Made by a program: the position numbers and the translations under genes. A stretch of 64,000 nt of DNA from Acheta domesticus (Eukaryota > Arthropoda > Insecta > Orthoptera > Gryllidae): NCBI GenBank assembly GCA_031308135.1, contig JAHLJT010009419.1:181490856-181554855 (forward strand), written 5' to 3'. Each line of letters begins with the position of its first letter. Positions within the stretch are counted from its first letter, which is position 1. Below are positions 1-11,110 of this stretch, piece by piece. The notes beneath the pieces are model-generated. The model had not been told where the DNA came from. It saw nothing but the letters and a program-made list of their open reading frames with translations, and did not search any database.

Positions 1-1894
1 CAATTATTATTAATAATTGTCCTCTTTTTGCTGCAAATGCTTTCAGAGGCCAACACAAAAACAAACTTTGATACAACAAACAATTTTATAAAAGAAACAC
101 ATGAAAATTGCAAGTAAACATTAGCAAAACCCAAATGCAAATAGCAGATATTAACTTGACATAAATTCTTATGATTACTATATTTAAATTAGCAAATCTT
201 GTACTGCACTATTGTTTGAAGAACAGATAATTTTAACATCTACTACCATTCTGATATACGTATGTTGGTAGGTATTTCTTTTAAGAAAACTAGAGCAACA
301 AAACATGCTATTTGTCCATCAATCTCGCGGAGGTATGCTCGGATTCGATGAGCTGAATTACGCGCATATTTTCGCCCAAGCTTGCCTCTTCTCACTAATT
401 ATTTGATAATAGTACTCCTTCATCCCTAAAACTCTGTACTTCTGACAAATTTCTGCCAGAATCCCCCTTTTTCAAACCGAGCCATATAGAATGACATTTT
501 GGCATGGCTTTATAATTATTTTAGAAGTGTATTACAAGTCATTAATTATATTATCGTGATCTCCCAGAGCCGCGATCTCACCAGACTTCGTTGAATCATC
601 GGTTTATCAATCGGATTCGCGCCACGGCTCAACCCGTGGCTTCAAAACCAGGCCACGTCTTAGAAATCCACCATATACGTCGCTACAGTGACACCACTAT
701 GGTGACGTTCAAGCTCCCGATTGGATGAAACCGTCAACTGCTGATACCTGCCAGAGGCCGAGTTGAATAAATCGCAGTATAACATTTCTTGTAAAGATGT
801 ATTCGTCATGAAAATAGCTTTTATCACATTTATTAATGTTGGAACCTATTAAACGCCCAATATTCACCAGTTTCAGTAGATTACTCTCAAGAATGTTCAC
901 ATGAGTTTGCGATTCCATGAGATGAGTTAGAGAAATTCCTTTCGTTTATCTGTGCCTCTTGCTGATATTATTCAAAACAAACGCCTTGATCCCTGATTTT
1001 ATTCCTTATCAATATCAAAGGTCATTAATCTTGTTTATAAATAATAGTTGGTTTATTTACGTAATATCGGCAAGAAACCTTCGTTCCACGTTATCGCGGA
1101 AAGTGACAGAAACTAGTCTCACATTAACGCAGAAAGTGTTTTAATCACAAGAAAAATATGAAGAACTATATATCATTTCGTATGTAGATCAAAGAGTAAT
1201 TATTGACTGATCAATAATAAATTAGACACAAAGGAATTTTTCATTATGTGTGCTCTTGTCGTAAGAAATGTGATAGTATCTGGATAATTTAACAGACAAA
1301 TGAATGGGAAAGCACGAATAGTAGACGACGGTACATTTATAATTAATAATACATTCATAAATTTACCTGTACATTCATTAATTATATTCATAAATTCATT
1401 ATAATACATTCATAAATTTAGAACTAATAACTCACAAAGGTGATTTTTCTGTAAATTACTACCAATACGACCTATGGATGTTAGGCTAATGATCATGTGA
1501 ATAATTACAATGATTTTACACATTTTAAGTCTAGGTACTCGTTTAAATTATGAAACACTTCATCAAAATTATTAAATATTACCATTAAAATTTCTTGTCC
1601 AAATTTACACAATTTACACACTAAAAATATCTAATTAATTTAAACATACATCACTTTGCAGTGGCATGTCACAAAATAATGTTAATTACTCGATATATTA
1701 TATTTTCAGTTTCAACAATAAAATAAAAACTTACATTTTATTCAAAAGTGTCTAATCTATCTCTGAGAAGCCCAAATCAAACATTTTTCTGTGTATATAA
1801 AACATACTGTAACTTCTGAAGTTAATAATATAATAATTGTCATAATTTTCTTTAATTAAATATTTTTGATAAATATTGTACATTAACCCACTTT
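1..1894. other. AT-rich stretch without a recognisable gene
   Basis: No coding or RNA gene is supported here; the open frames are under 70 codons and resemble nothing known. Two small structures are visible: a 7-bp stem hairpin (GCCACGG at 621-627 with CCGTGGC at 634-640), and a degenerate run of ACATTCATAAATT-like units at about 1340-1420. The rest is unremarkable AT-rich intergenic or intronic DNA. Confidence 0.6.
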
Positions 1895-2027
1895 ACTTTC
1901 TCGGCATATACGGCATACACGGGGAAATATATGCAGTGTACAGAAAGTTAGGTTTTGCTGTGGAAAATCTGGGGGAATAAATTTCAACGGAAATACATGT
2001 TTTGAGGTTCTCTAATAATTGATTTTT
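1895..2027 (+). mobile_element. Family E element, left part (host of a nested insertion)
   Basis: This piece starts ACTTTCTCGGCATATACGG and aligns, with much divergence, to the left end of family A (ACTTTCCCGTATACG, then GTATAGGGAAAGT and an AATGCTGCGCG-like block). It stops where a younger family A copy begins at 2028. The matching right end of the same subfamily resumes at 5168 and ends CTCTAG, so the two pieces read as one old element split by insertion. It has no coding potential. The pairing of the halves is inference from subfamily-specific end motifs. Confidence 0.5.
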
Positions 2028-2177
2028 ACTTTCCCGTATTCACGGAATAATGTTCGTAGTATAGGAAAAGTTATGTAATGCTGCGCGGAAAAACAGCGGA
2101 TTTTCGGCAGAAAAAAATTCATTTCCGGGACCTGGTAACGAAAATGTGGATAAAACTAGTTGCTAAATTAAGAAAAA
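2028..2177 (+). mobile_element. Family A element (outer copy), left 150 bp
   Basis: This piece begins ACTTTCCCGTATTCACGG and runs through the conserved block containing AATGCTGCGCGGAAAAAC and AGTTGCTAAATTAAG, as in the complete copy at 16142. It breaks in an A-run at 2173-2177, exactly where a complete copy in the opposite orientation starts. The continuation of this copy (ATCCCCTACCACGTGGTGTA) resumes right after the inner copy, at 3771. It has no ORF of its own. Confidence 0.85.
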
Positions 2178-3770
2178 CTAGTGGTGCTACAGAATGGCAC
2201 AGACTTTCCCGTATTAGTTTTCTATTTTCCTGGGTCTTCGCTAGCTATTCGGAATTGCCACATACTCTTTCTTGCCAGCTACCATCTATCATCGCCAAAA
2301 GTACATTTTTTTGTCATTTTCTTAATTTTTCGGTTTCCTATTGGTAGAACAGAAACATTAATTTTAGAATATTAAAGAACACAAAAACCTAACCGTAAAT
2401 GGCAATTTTCTTTTAAAAATTATGTGCCGTTTAAGAGAAAATGGCGTTTTAGCACTACTAAAAATGCGAAATTTGAAGCTCATTTTCACAGAAAATTTTT
2501 GAGTTTTCAAAATACTTTATTTGAAGTTATTTGAAGCACTTACACTCACAAATATAATCAGTTTTACAAATTGCGGATAATGTGCATATTAAAGATGTGA
2601 GAGATCTTTCAAAAAATTTACATTTATATAATTTTTGAAAAAAACAAAAAAAAACTCAAAATAAACTTCACGCTATACTAATGAGTGTAATTAGCACTAT
2701 CCATTACAAAAGTTTCAAGAAAAAAATTGCAGCCATATACGAGAAAATGACGTTTGAGCATTTCTGAAAATGCCGAAATTTGAGCTACTTTTCACAGAAA
2801 ACGGTAGTGTTTTCGAGAAACTTTACTTGACATTATTTAAAGCATATATACTCGTAAATATAATAATGTAAAAAAATCGCCGATAATGTAAATATTAACG
2901 ACGTGAGAGACAAGTAAAAAAATTTACATTTTGGTAATTTTTGAAAAAAACAACCGATAGACCAAAATGGCTTTTATGTCATTGATAGAGTACATTTACC
3001 ACTATCCCTACCAAAAGTTTAAAGAAAAAATTTGGAGCCGTTTTTGAGAAAATTTTGTTTTTGTAATTTTTTAAAATTGCACATATTGCACGCAATATTG
3101 CACGAAAACTACCAAAATTGTGAAAAACATTTACATGACCTTTATTAAAGAACTCAATATGCAGAACAAATTTTATTTGAAGAAAAAATCTCTATCTTCA
3201 ATTTTGTAGTTGGAGAAAGACGCCGAAAAAAATTCAAACTTTCACAATTTTCGAAAATTCAGAGCTGTACGTGAAAATCGGACCTATGCCATGTTAAAAA
3301 GTGTATTTTCCTCTATTCATACAAGAAATTTAAAGAAAAAATTTGGAGCCGTTTTTGAGAAAATGTTGAAAATCCCCGGGGGGCTTCATATAAAGTACCC
3401 CCAAATTTTAAAGAATCTTTTTCAAAATCACAAAGCTTTGACTAGAATCAGATCGACTGGGGAATATCAATTTTAAAGAAAATCGACCGAACGGTTTAGG
3501 CGCTAGCGTTGACCACAGACGGACAGACGGACGGAATGCCGTCAATCGATTTTTAAGTATAAAGAAGCAACAAATCATGGATTTTGACCACACCACGAGA
3601 TAGAGGATTTTTTTTCTTAATTTAGCAACTGGTTTTATCCACTTATTCGTTTTCACGGCCCGGCAATTAATTTTTTTCCGCCGAAAATTGGCCATTTTTT
3701 CGCGCAGCATTACATAACTTTCCCTATACTACGTATATCACTCCGTGTATACGTACGTATACGGGAAAGT
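2178..3770 (-). mobile_element. Family A element, complete inner copy
   Basis: This is a full-length (about 1593 bp) non-coding element in reverse orientation. Its right end is at 2178 (CTAGTGGTGCTACAGAATGG, then ACTTTCCCGTATTAG) and its left end is at 3770 (GTATACGGGAAAGT). The inverted motif ACTTTCCCGTAT is terminal at the left end but about 25 bp inside the right end, so the terminal inverted repeats are asymmetric. Flanks are A-runs (2173-2177 and 3771-3775). The uninterrupted site in other copies has 7-8 A, so any target duplication is at most about 2 bp. Near 3517-3535 it holds a CAGACGGACGGA-type simple run. All ORFs inside are short and not conserved between copies. Confidence 0.85.
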
Positions 3771-5167
3771 AAAAATCCCCTACCACGTGGTGTAGCCAGA
3801 ATCGTTTTGTGGGTCCTTGATACGGAAAAAAACAATTGAAAGTAGAACGTCCGCCTGTGAACATATCTACCGCCTAAAAACTTGTAGGATTTTTTCCAAA
3901 TTAAAGAAATCCCTGTCCATCTGACTGTAGTCGAAGCTTTGAGATTTTGAAAAACTCTCTTCAAAATTTGGGGGTACTTTACATGAAGCCCCACGGCCAT
4001 TTTCGAAATTTTCTCAAAACCGGCTCCAATTTTTTTCTTTAAATTTCTTGCAAGAATAAAGTAAAATACACTTATTAAGGTGGCGTAGGTATGATTTTAA
4101 CGGTTAACTATAAATTATCGAAAATTGAAATAATTTGAATTTTTTTCGGCGTCTTCCTCCAACTACAAAATTAAAGATAAAGTTTGTTCCTTCAAATAAA
4201 ATTTGTTTCCCATAGTGAGTTCTTTCATTAAGATATACATTTTTGTGAAAATTTTAGTAGTTTTCGCTCTATTACATGCAATATGTGCAATTTTAAAAAA
4301 TTACAAAAACAAGATTTTCTTAAAAACGGTTCCAAATTTTTTCTTTAAACTTTTGGTAAGGATAGTGCCTAATGTACTCTACGAGATGTCATAAACTCCA
4401 TAGTGCTATATTCTTTTGAGTTTCCAAAAATTACAAATAAAATTGTTTTGCCTTGTCTCCCAGGCAGTTAATATTTACATTAGTGACGATGTCTTAACAT
4501 TATTATATTTCTGAATACATGTAATTTAAATAATGTTTAATAACGTTTTTCTAAAACTCAACCATTTTCTGTGAAAACTAGCTCAAAACTACGCATTTTC
4601 AGAAACATTCAAACGCCATTTTCTCATAAATTTTTTTCTTCAAACTTTACAAACGGATAGTGCTACTTGCACTCTTCAATATGACGTAAAGTTAATTTTG
4701 ATTTTTGTTTGTTTTTTCAAAAATTACACAACTATTTTTTTGAAAGGTCTCTCAAACCTTTAATATGCACATTTTCTGCAATTTGTAAACACTGTTGTAG
4801 TTGTGAGTTGAAGTGCTTTAAATGGCTTCAAATGAAGTTTTCTAAAAACTCAAACATTTTCTGTGAAAAGGATCTTCAATTTTCGAATTTATACCAGTGC
4901 TGAAACACCATTTTCTGAAAAACGGCTGCAAATTTTTCAAAGAAAATTGCCACATGGAACGTTTTACTGTTCTTTATTTTTCTTAAGATAATATTTCCGT
5001 TCTACGATTACTAAATCGAAAAATTAAGAAAATGTCAAAAAAATATAATTTGGGCGGCGATAGATGGCAGCTGGCAAGAGTATGTGACAAGTCCGAATAG
5101 CTAACTGGGACTAAAGGAAATAGAAAACTAATACGGGAAAGTCTGTGCCATGCTGTAGCATCATTAT
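3771..5167 (+). mobile_element. Family A element (outer copy), remaining 1.4 kb and right end
   Basis: This is the continuation of the copy that starts at 2028. It has the same order of blocks as the complete copy at 16142: ACGTGGTGTAGCCAG, GGGTCCTTGATAC, GGGGGTACTTTACATGAAGC, then four CGGCTCC-AAATTTTTTC-type modules at about 4016, 4320, 4623 and 4917. The right end reads AATACGGGAAAGTCTGTGCC and finishes near CATCATTA at 5167. It is non-coding; small ORFs such as 4203-4394 lie inside the repeat and are not genes. Confidence 0.85.
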
Positions 5168-5299
5168 TTTTTTTCTCGGATAGAGCAAAGTACAGTTATA
5201 AAAATTGCGCAGATTCGATTTTCGTTGAATTCTCTAAATTTTCAAAACTTGCAAAAGTTACAAACACGCGAGAAAGTATATGCTTTGGAACACCTCTAG
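5168..5299 (+). mobile_element. Family E element, right end
   Basis: This piece resembles the right end of the relative at 15005-15511. It shares a module with TCGGATAGAGCAAAGTACAG, then CGCGAGAAAGTATATGC and a terminal CTCTAG at 5294-5299. The CGAGAAAGT motif is the inverted copy of ACTTTCTCG at 1895, lying 22 bp inside the end. Together with 1895-2027 it forms the outermost shell of a three-level nest. Confidence 0.5.
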
Positions 5300-7254
5300 T
5301 TTTAAATATGAGTAGATATTGAGTAATAACATATCAAGAAGGCAAAATTTGCGGTATGCCCTCATTCCCACTATCTTGTCTGCCTCTATGATGATCCCTC
5401 TTTGTGAATATTATTGATAAAACACTTCACACTTTAATTTGTCGTTATTGGGATGTCCCCGTCGTTGAGAATTGTTGAATAGTCCAATTGCCCTTGAAAA
5501 AATCGTTACTTCAATGGCAATGACGATTCCATTGTTTACATTTAAGCGTGTGAGTTTGCCAAGTGAGTCACTATCAGTGAGAAGTGTTTCAGTCAAAACT
5601 CCTCCAGTATCAAATTTCTTTAATCCTCGTATAGGATTATGGTTGTTAAAGTCTCAAGTATCACATACGGTTTTGTGATAGATCGACGATATCTTTGAAT
5701 TAATCAACTTTAAGAGAGTAGCTGTTAGAGATATAGATATTATAACCACATGATGTGAAAGGCGCACTTAGTTTAATGATGGTTGCTTTGGAACGGCCTG
5801 CAAAACGAGTGCGTTACGGAATGGGAATACGACACATATTTCAATCTCCAAAATACTCCTGAAAAACTGAAGAAACTAGATAAGATATTCAATCCACTTC
5901 ACTTTGCTCCTCGAAACTGAAAGCATAGCGTTCTCGGGGTAATTATATGTTTGAAGCCAGGAGGCGTTCTTCAGACACAAGCATGGTTCAACTACTTTTA
6001 GTTAGATATCTCAAGTATACTGTTAAATATTAACTTCTGTCTTAAAATCTTCGTTTTCTTTTGCCAATGTTATTAAATAGATAGCTAATAGTTGAATGTT
6101 CCCCACTCAGTATTTTCTTGTCAATAAAAATGTTTTTGAGGTAAAACCTGTAAATATTCCATCTTAGCTTGTTCACATTTGGTAGTTAAATTTAATTTTT
6201 AAACTTTTTCTTTTATTTATTTATGTTCATAAATTCTGTGATTAGATTCGATTTTCAACTCACGTATTTAATTTCAGTTTATTCTGCTTTTTCATGTTAT
6301 TAAATTCAGTAGTTAGATTCAGTTTTCCACTTATGTATTACATTGTAATTTTTTTTTGTTTATTAATTTTGTCAGTTCATTAGCATAGTAGGTTGGTTTT
6401 TCCTAGTCACTTATTTTCTTTAAAATTTAAACCAATGAAAGTAAACCCAATTCATTACAAAGATATTCCACTCCCGGTGGCCGATCGACGAGGAGAGCAA
6501 CCTTTGGTTAAAAATCACCCCAATAAAACAAAATTCCCATATGAATTAAACCTCCTAGTGACTATTAGGGTCCTTTAAATTCCTTTTAAATGCAATCCAC
6601 ATCTTCCAATGGGTACCTGATGGCCTCTCACGCCAAGTACCTCCCACATTCCAAAGCATCCCGGAGGCAAGTCAATTGGTTAATGGTAGCTCACCAATCG
6701 ATCAATCACTTGCGACAGATTTAGATTAGATTTATTACTAATTCTGCAATTTTGCAATTCTGCAATTTGAGGACTTGGGGGCAGAATACACTAATTTAAC
6801 ATTATATAACTTAACAATTTTACAAAATTTACAAATTAACGTGAACATTTCACCGTGCGAGCTTTCGTAGCACTCCACTTCACCACACTGCTGATCACTG
6901 AGCTGTAATGTCTTTCTTACATTCTTTTTCCTCTACTTCACACCGCCACTACACTGCGCTCCACTACACTTCACTGCACATAATTAATTAATAATAATAA
7001 TAACAATAATAATACGACTTACTTTATATAACAGACTAGTAAATTAATAATATTTAACATATTTGTAATACACATATCAACATCTAAGAAACTAATTTAT
7101 TTTTAATTTACGCAGGCTTGGAGGAAAGGGATCAAAGATATGTGGTCTCTTACAGTATGTATATGAGAGAGTAAAATCAAATGGAAGATGTTTGACAATG
7201 CTGTATTATTATAGAGAAGAGTGAAGAAGAAGCTGATGATTCTCAAAAAAATCG
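5300..7254. other. No gene seen; T-rich and repeat-like patches
   Basis: No supportable coding region. The block at 6170-6380 is T-rich with repeated TTAGATTCAGTTTTC-like phrases. The block at 6440-6760 is less AT-rich and ends in TTTAGATTAGATTTATTAC, which looks like the 3' tail of a retroposed sequence but was not matched to a family. 6880-6990 is a low-complexity CACTACACT-type run followed by AATAAT repeats. Confidence 0.5.
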
Positions 7255-7563
7255 TTAAAATCCTCCTCCAGATTCTCCTAAGAATTCTAACTCAAAAGGA
7301 ACTACCAACCTTCGGTGTGCCAAAAACAACTGCAAAACATTGTGACCAACGGTACTACATATTTTAATAAAATATGTTGGTACATCAAACTTTGTAGGTA
7401 TAACGTCAGGTTTCAATTTTTTTATATTACTATAACCTGCCAGAAAACAGCTGTCTTCAAAATAGTCTGAATATTTGAATGGGATGGTGCTGTGTTGGTT
7501 TAAACTCAATCTTCTGACATTTATTATCCACTCCTCCCGAAGGTCCTTTTTTGCGAGAGACAA
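7255..7563 (-). pseudogene. THAP-domain fragment (C-terminal half), decayed
   Basis: The 102-residue reading frame contains the order of conserved features typical of the second half of a THAP zinc-binding DNA-binding domain. These are KKDLREEWIINVRR (the region around the invariant Trp), then DYFEDSCF (where intact domains have a Cys-x2-His pair before F), then KLKPDVIPTKF, matching the AVPTIF-type closing motif. The Cys and His ligands expected before DYF are replaced (YSDY), so the zinc site is broken. The N-terminal C-x2-4-C half is absent; about 35 bp upstream (7599) an unrelated LINE 3' end is inserted. THAP domains occur in P-element transposases and in host factors derived from them, so the source could be either. 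I favour a transposon relic, because the ligands are lost and nothing else of a gene is nearby. Confidence 0.6.
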
Positions 7564-7598
7564 ACTGTGAATCAGAAATAAAATTAAATACGGAGGAA

Positions 7599-7882
7599 AT
7601 GTAGCTTCACTGTGCGCACGTTTTGTTGAGCACTCCTTTTGATTGTAATGGTAGGAGTAGAATTGATGTTCATTACTATATTTCTATAACTCGGGAACAA
7701 ACATTTTTCAAGTTTTTATTTTTCTAAAATTATAATTATTGTCTAAATTCTTGTTTCTAGTTTTTCAAATGCTCCTTTTTTTATTCTGGGCCTCAAGAAA
7801 ATGAGCGCTCATAATCTCTTTCCCCACACGTCATATACAGTTTTTACTGTTTTTTGACCAAATAAATAAATAAATAAATGTA
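7599..7882 (+). mobile_element. LINE 3' end (3'UTR plus ATAA-type tail), 5'-truncated
   Basis: This block is closely similar, in inverted orientation, to 55381-55641. Shared phrases include GTAGCTTCACTGTGCGCACG, AACTCGGGAACAAA and CCCCACACGTCATATACAG. It ends in AAATAAATAAATAAATAAATG, a tail typical of target-primed retrotransposition. At 55.4 kb the same sequence is the 3' end of a LINE whose RT is readable, so this is a dead 5'-truncated copy of that family holding only untranslated sequence. Confidence 0.7.
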
Positions 7883-8395
7883 TTACGCCGTAATATATTA
7901 CACAGGTTCAAACCGGTAGAAGGAAATGCCGCTTTCTTTCTTACGCCTGTTACTGCAATTTATTGCAGCAGAGGAAATCTCATTTTAATATCAGAGTTCC
8001 ATTACGTAACACATAAATCACTGCAATACTCCAGAAAAACGCTCAAGACCAAATATTCACTCCTTATACTCACAGTAGACTCCCACAATTACCAACAAAA
8101 TGGCATAGGCGTACTCTTTCAATTTTCACCGGGAACACTAACGCTCGTAAATACGCCAGTTATACTAACTACCTCTTTATATGGATAAGCCAAAAAGACC
8201 CGGTTTTATTTGAACATCAAAGGCATCAAGGCAGTGTAAATAGCTCGTCAATAAATGCATATACAATAAGGATAAGTCAAAGAATACACGTTGTCAGGGC
8301 AACCAGTAAGTAAGGAACTACGTTGATGGTTCCGAGCATGGTTGCTCCATGGTTGCGAGCATGACATTTATTACTGTGCAGAAAGATCAAAGATG

Positions 8396-8400
<5 letters not shown>
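7883..8400. other. No gene seen
   Basis: Moderately AT-rich unique-looking sequence. The stretch 7885-8160 (GCCGTAATATATTACACAGG onward) has the texture of retroposed DNA, but no second copy was found in this window. Confidence 0.4.

Positions 8401-8446
<46 letters not shown>
8401..8446. repeat. (TA)n microsatellite
   Basis: An almost uninterrupted TA run of about 45 bp, followed by ACACACAC. It lies at the outer edge of an inverted-repeat-bounded element (8459-9497). Confidence 0.95.
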
Positions 8447-8448
<2 letters not shown>

Positions 8449-8458
8449 ACACACACTC

Positions 8459-9497
8459 CTAGATGGATGACTGTCGCCTTGGCGGTGAGGCCACCCAAGG
8501 CGCCATTTTGCACGGCAAAAACCTTGTTCGTATTGCCGAAAGCGGTGTGTTGTAGTGCGTTTTCTCTTGAATGATTAGTGAAACATTTTTTGTTTTGATT
8601 TTTTAAATGTTTTCATTTTGATCTTGACTTAATGTAATTGTTATTTTCAAAATTCGCCTTGTAAATCAATTATTTTTTGCCTTTGTTTTATCCATGTTTT
8701 ACCACTATAAGGTGGGTTTCACAACAATATCGTGAAGTGGAATCTCAGTCTTAAGGGTTCATGTTTTGAACATGTATTTTAATCTATTCATTTATTCTCT
8801 AAACGTATGTTTTGTTCTATTTCCAGTTATGTAACATTAAAAGAAACATTATTTATTATTTGAATGTTTTCTTTCAATGGCGAAAGATATCATTTGAATG
8901 TTTGTTCCTGCAAAAAGTGTTGTATTCATATGTTAATAAAAATGTCTGCCCATAAAAAGTACATATGTACTATATTTCTCTACGTGTTTTCATTTTAAAT
9001 CTCTCTGCAACCTCCCAAATACAGCAGTTATTTACAACCATCCATTAAGAGAGAAAAAAGGGTTATTTAGAGTGAAACGCAGTTTTTCTAATCACAATTT
9101 CTAATCTAATAAAGCTGCCGTAGTAACAATAATTTACTGTCACATGCAGTATTAACATGTAAATTGATCTCTTCTGAAGAAGAATAAGACGTTTGTACCT
9201 GTAAGTCATCATAAAAAACAAGTCCTCATTTTTGCAAGTCTCCGATAACATTGTGTCAATGCTGTTCGTAGTTTTATGTAAATTATAAAATGTATTTCGA
9301 AAATTTGTTGTTGCCTACAGCTTTATTTTCTTACGATGGAACAGAACCATGTTCATAAATACGATGTATACGTGTTACACTCGTAAAAATCTACCGAACT
9401 GTCATGGGCTGCATTTGACATTCGAAGCTTTTGCCGTGCAACATGGCTCCCTGTACGGCCTCACCTCCGCCTATTGGGAAAGCGCGGAGTCAGCCAT
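8459..9497. mobile_element. Non-autonomous element bounded by about 60-70 bp inverted repeats
   Basis: The left arm (8459-8520) and right arm (about 9424-9497) are imperfect inverted copies. Both read, from the outside in, CTAGATGG-TGACT, then GGCGG..TGAGGCC, then CAT.TTGCACGGCAAAA. The left arm also has its own small hairpin (CGCCTTGG with CCAAGGCG). Inside there is no long ORF. Just after the left arm, about 8532-8558 reads in one frame as PKAVCCSAF, reminiscent of the start of a THAP protein, which would suit an internally deleted P-type element; this is weak. No clear target duplication was found. Confidence 0.5.
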
Positions 9498-9596
9498 CTA
9501 GTGGTATTTATATACATCATTGAGAAAGATACAGAGCCCCTTGTAATATACAGAGAATATGTATGGAAGCGGTGTGAGATGTCTTGTGGAATTTTT

Positions 9597-10179
9597 ACTT
9601 TCCCGTATATGTCCGTATATACGGAGTAATATACGTAGTATATGGAAAATTACATTATGCTGCGCGAAAAAACGGCGGATTTTCGGCAGAAAAAAATTCA
9701 TTTCCGGGCCCTCCTAACGAAAAAGTCGATAAATCCAGTTGCTAAATTGAGAAAAAAATCTCCTAACACGTGGTGTAGCCGGAATTCCTCTTTTTATGGG
9801 TCCTTGATACCGAAAAAACCAATTGACTGCAAAACGTCCGTCTGTCTGTCCGTCCGTCCGGCTGTCTGTGAACACTACTAGCGTCTAAGCCATACGTAGG
9901 ATTTTTTCAAATTGAAGAAACCTGTCAATCTGCCTCGAGTCAGAGCTTTGAGATATTGAAAAACTTTCTTCAAACTTGGGGGTCCTTACATGAAGCCCCC
10001 CAGACATTTTCAAAATTCTCTCAAAAACCCCTCCATTTTTTTCATTAAATTACTAGTAAGAATAGAGCAAAATACGCTTATAAAGGTGGCATAGGTTCTA
10101 ATTTCACGATTAACTCTTAATTTTCGAAAATGGCAAAAGTTTGAATTTTTTCGGCCTCTTCCTACAACTACACAATTAA
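9597..10179 (+). mobile_element. Family A element, left 583 bp (3' truncated)
   Basis: This copy begins ACTTTCCCGTATATGTCCG after a T-run, has the palindromic left terminus, and follows the complete copy to the GGCCTCTTCCTACAACTAC block. It then stops at TTAA (10176-10179). It contains an expanded GTCTGTCTGTCCGTCC simple repeat at 9838-9866. The missing right two-thirds was not found downstream. Confidence 0.85.
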
Positions 10180-10212
10180 CCCATTTCTGCCTAGCGTTAC
10201 ATATATGTAACG
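10180..10212. repeat. TTAA/CCC junction with 18-bp palindrome
   Basis: Right after TTAA (10176-10179) comes CCCATTTCTGCCTAGCG, and then a perfect palindrome CGTTACATATATGTAACG at 10195-10212. A TTAA target followed by CCC and a subterminal palindrome is the look of a piggyBac-type end, but no matching GGG-TTAA end was found. Confidence 0.35.
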
Positions 10213-11110
10213 TTAGTTTTGGCAACGTGTGGAATGGAATTTCATGTTTTTTTGGTTTCGATGAATTTGAATTAATTCTTGAATATGCTATAAATTTGTA
10301 AATAATGTTGTTGAGATATTTATATAATAATCAATTTTATCTGTGAACTTGTTTTGGTGAGAGTAATTCATTACTTGTGATGATCCGAAATTTCGTCCAA
10401 TCTATTTGACCATTTATCAGTTTTGGTCGGTAGGTTATTGGCGAAGCGATAGTATCGAACAAAATTATGACTGGAGCCTGGTCAGAATTTAGCTCTGGAA
10501 TGGGATCTTGATATCGGGTTTTGTAGAAATTGTTAGTTGAACTACATCTAGTACATCTGGTTTAGCTGTTTTGTTATACGGGTAGTGAATTGGGTTCGCG
10601 GGGGGTTATTGCAGATGTAATTGTCTCAAAATTCTGTAAATTTTTGATTTGCATAATTTGTAGTTTTGCACCCCTAACTATAGTGTTTAGCATTGAAATT
10701 TATACATAATATGTTGAATTATTTGTTTAAGATGTAATATAAGCTTGAGAATGGGAAATTGTTTGTAGGAGGCCTGTAGATGCTTTGAACTGTAAATTCA
10801 TATGATTTGTCTAACTGCACATTTATTGCTATTCCTTCGAGTTCTTTGTTTGAGGAAGTGGCAATGGGGTAGTGTGGAATATTTGACCGGGATATAATAA
10901 GAACTCCACTGGATGCTTTATGGGCGAGTCTATCGCTCCGATGAATTCTAAAACCTGGAATTTTATATTTTGTGGAAGGGTGCAGATGGGTTTCCGTTTT
11001 ACAAGCAAAAGTTATTTTGTAGTCTTTTAAAAATATTTGTAATTCTTCTTTTTGCTGAAATACTCCATTGGCATTCCAATTTAAGATGTTTAATTTATTT
11101 AAATAATTGA
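10213..11110 (-). pseudogene. Jockey-type LINE ORF2: endonuclease domain, decayed
   Basis: Read on the minus strand without requiring a Met start, this stretch gives the AP-endonuclease-like domain of a jockey-superfamily non-LTR retrotransposon. LNILNWNANG lies at about 11061-11092 (the N of the first motif), then KTETHLHPSTKYKIPGF (the ETHL metal-site motif) and SSGVLIISR. A later block resembles the GDFNAKH motif (here INFNAKHYS), and QDPIPELNSDQAPVIILF is the SDH-type closing motif, with His replaced by Gln. Intact enzymes nick target DNA for reverse transcription. Stops and frame changes interrupt it after the first 130 residues. The RT domain is missing because the copy ends at 10213 beside a family A fragment. 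The ORF1 remnant lies immediately upstream (11111-11716). Confidence 0.8.

Noticed and set aside
2028..3770. A foldback transposon with about 170-bp terminal inverted repeats
   Set aside because: The inverted similarity arises because a reverse copy is nested inside a forward copy of the same family; other copies lack such long inverted ends.
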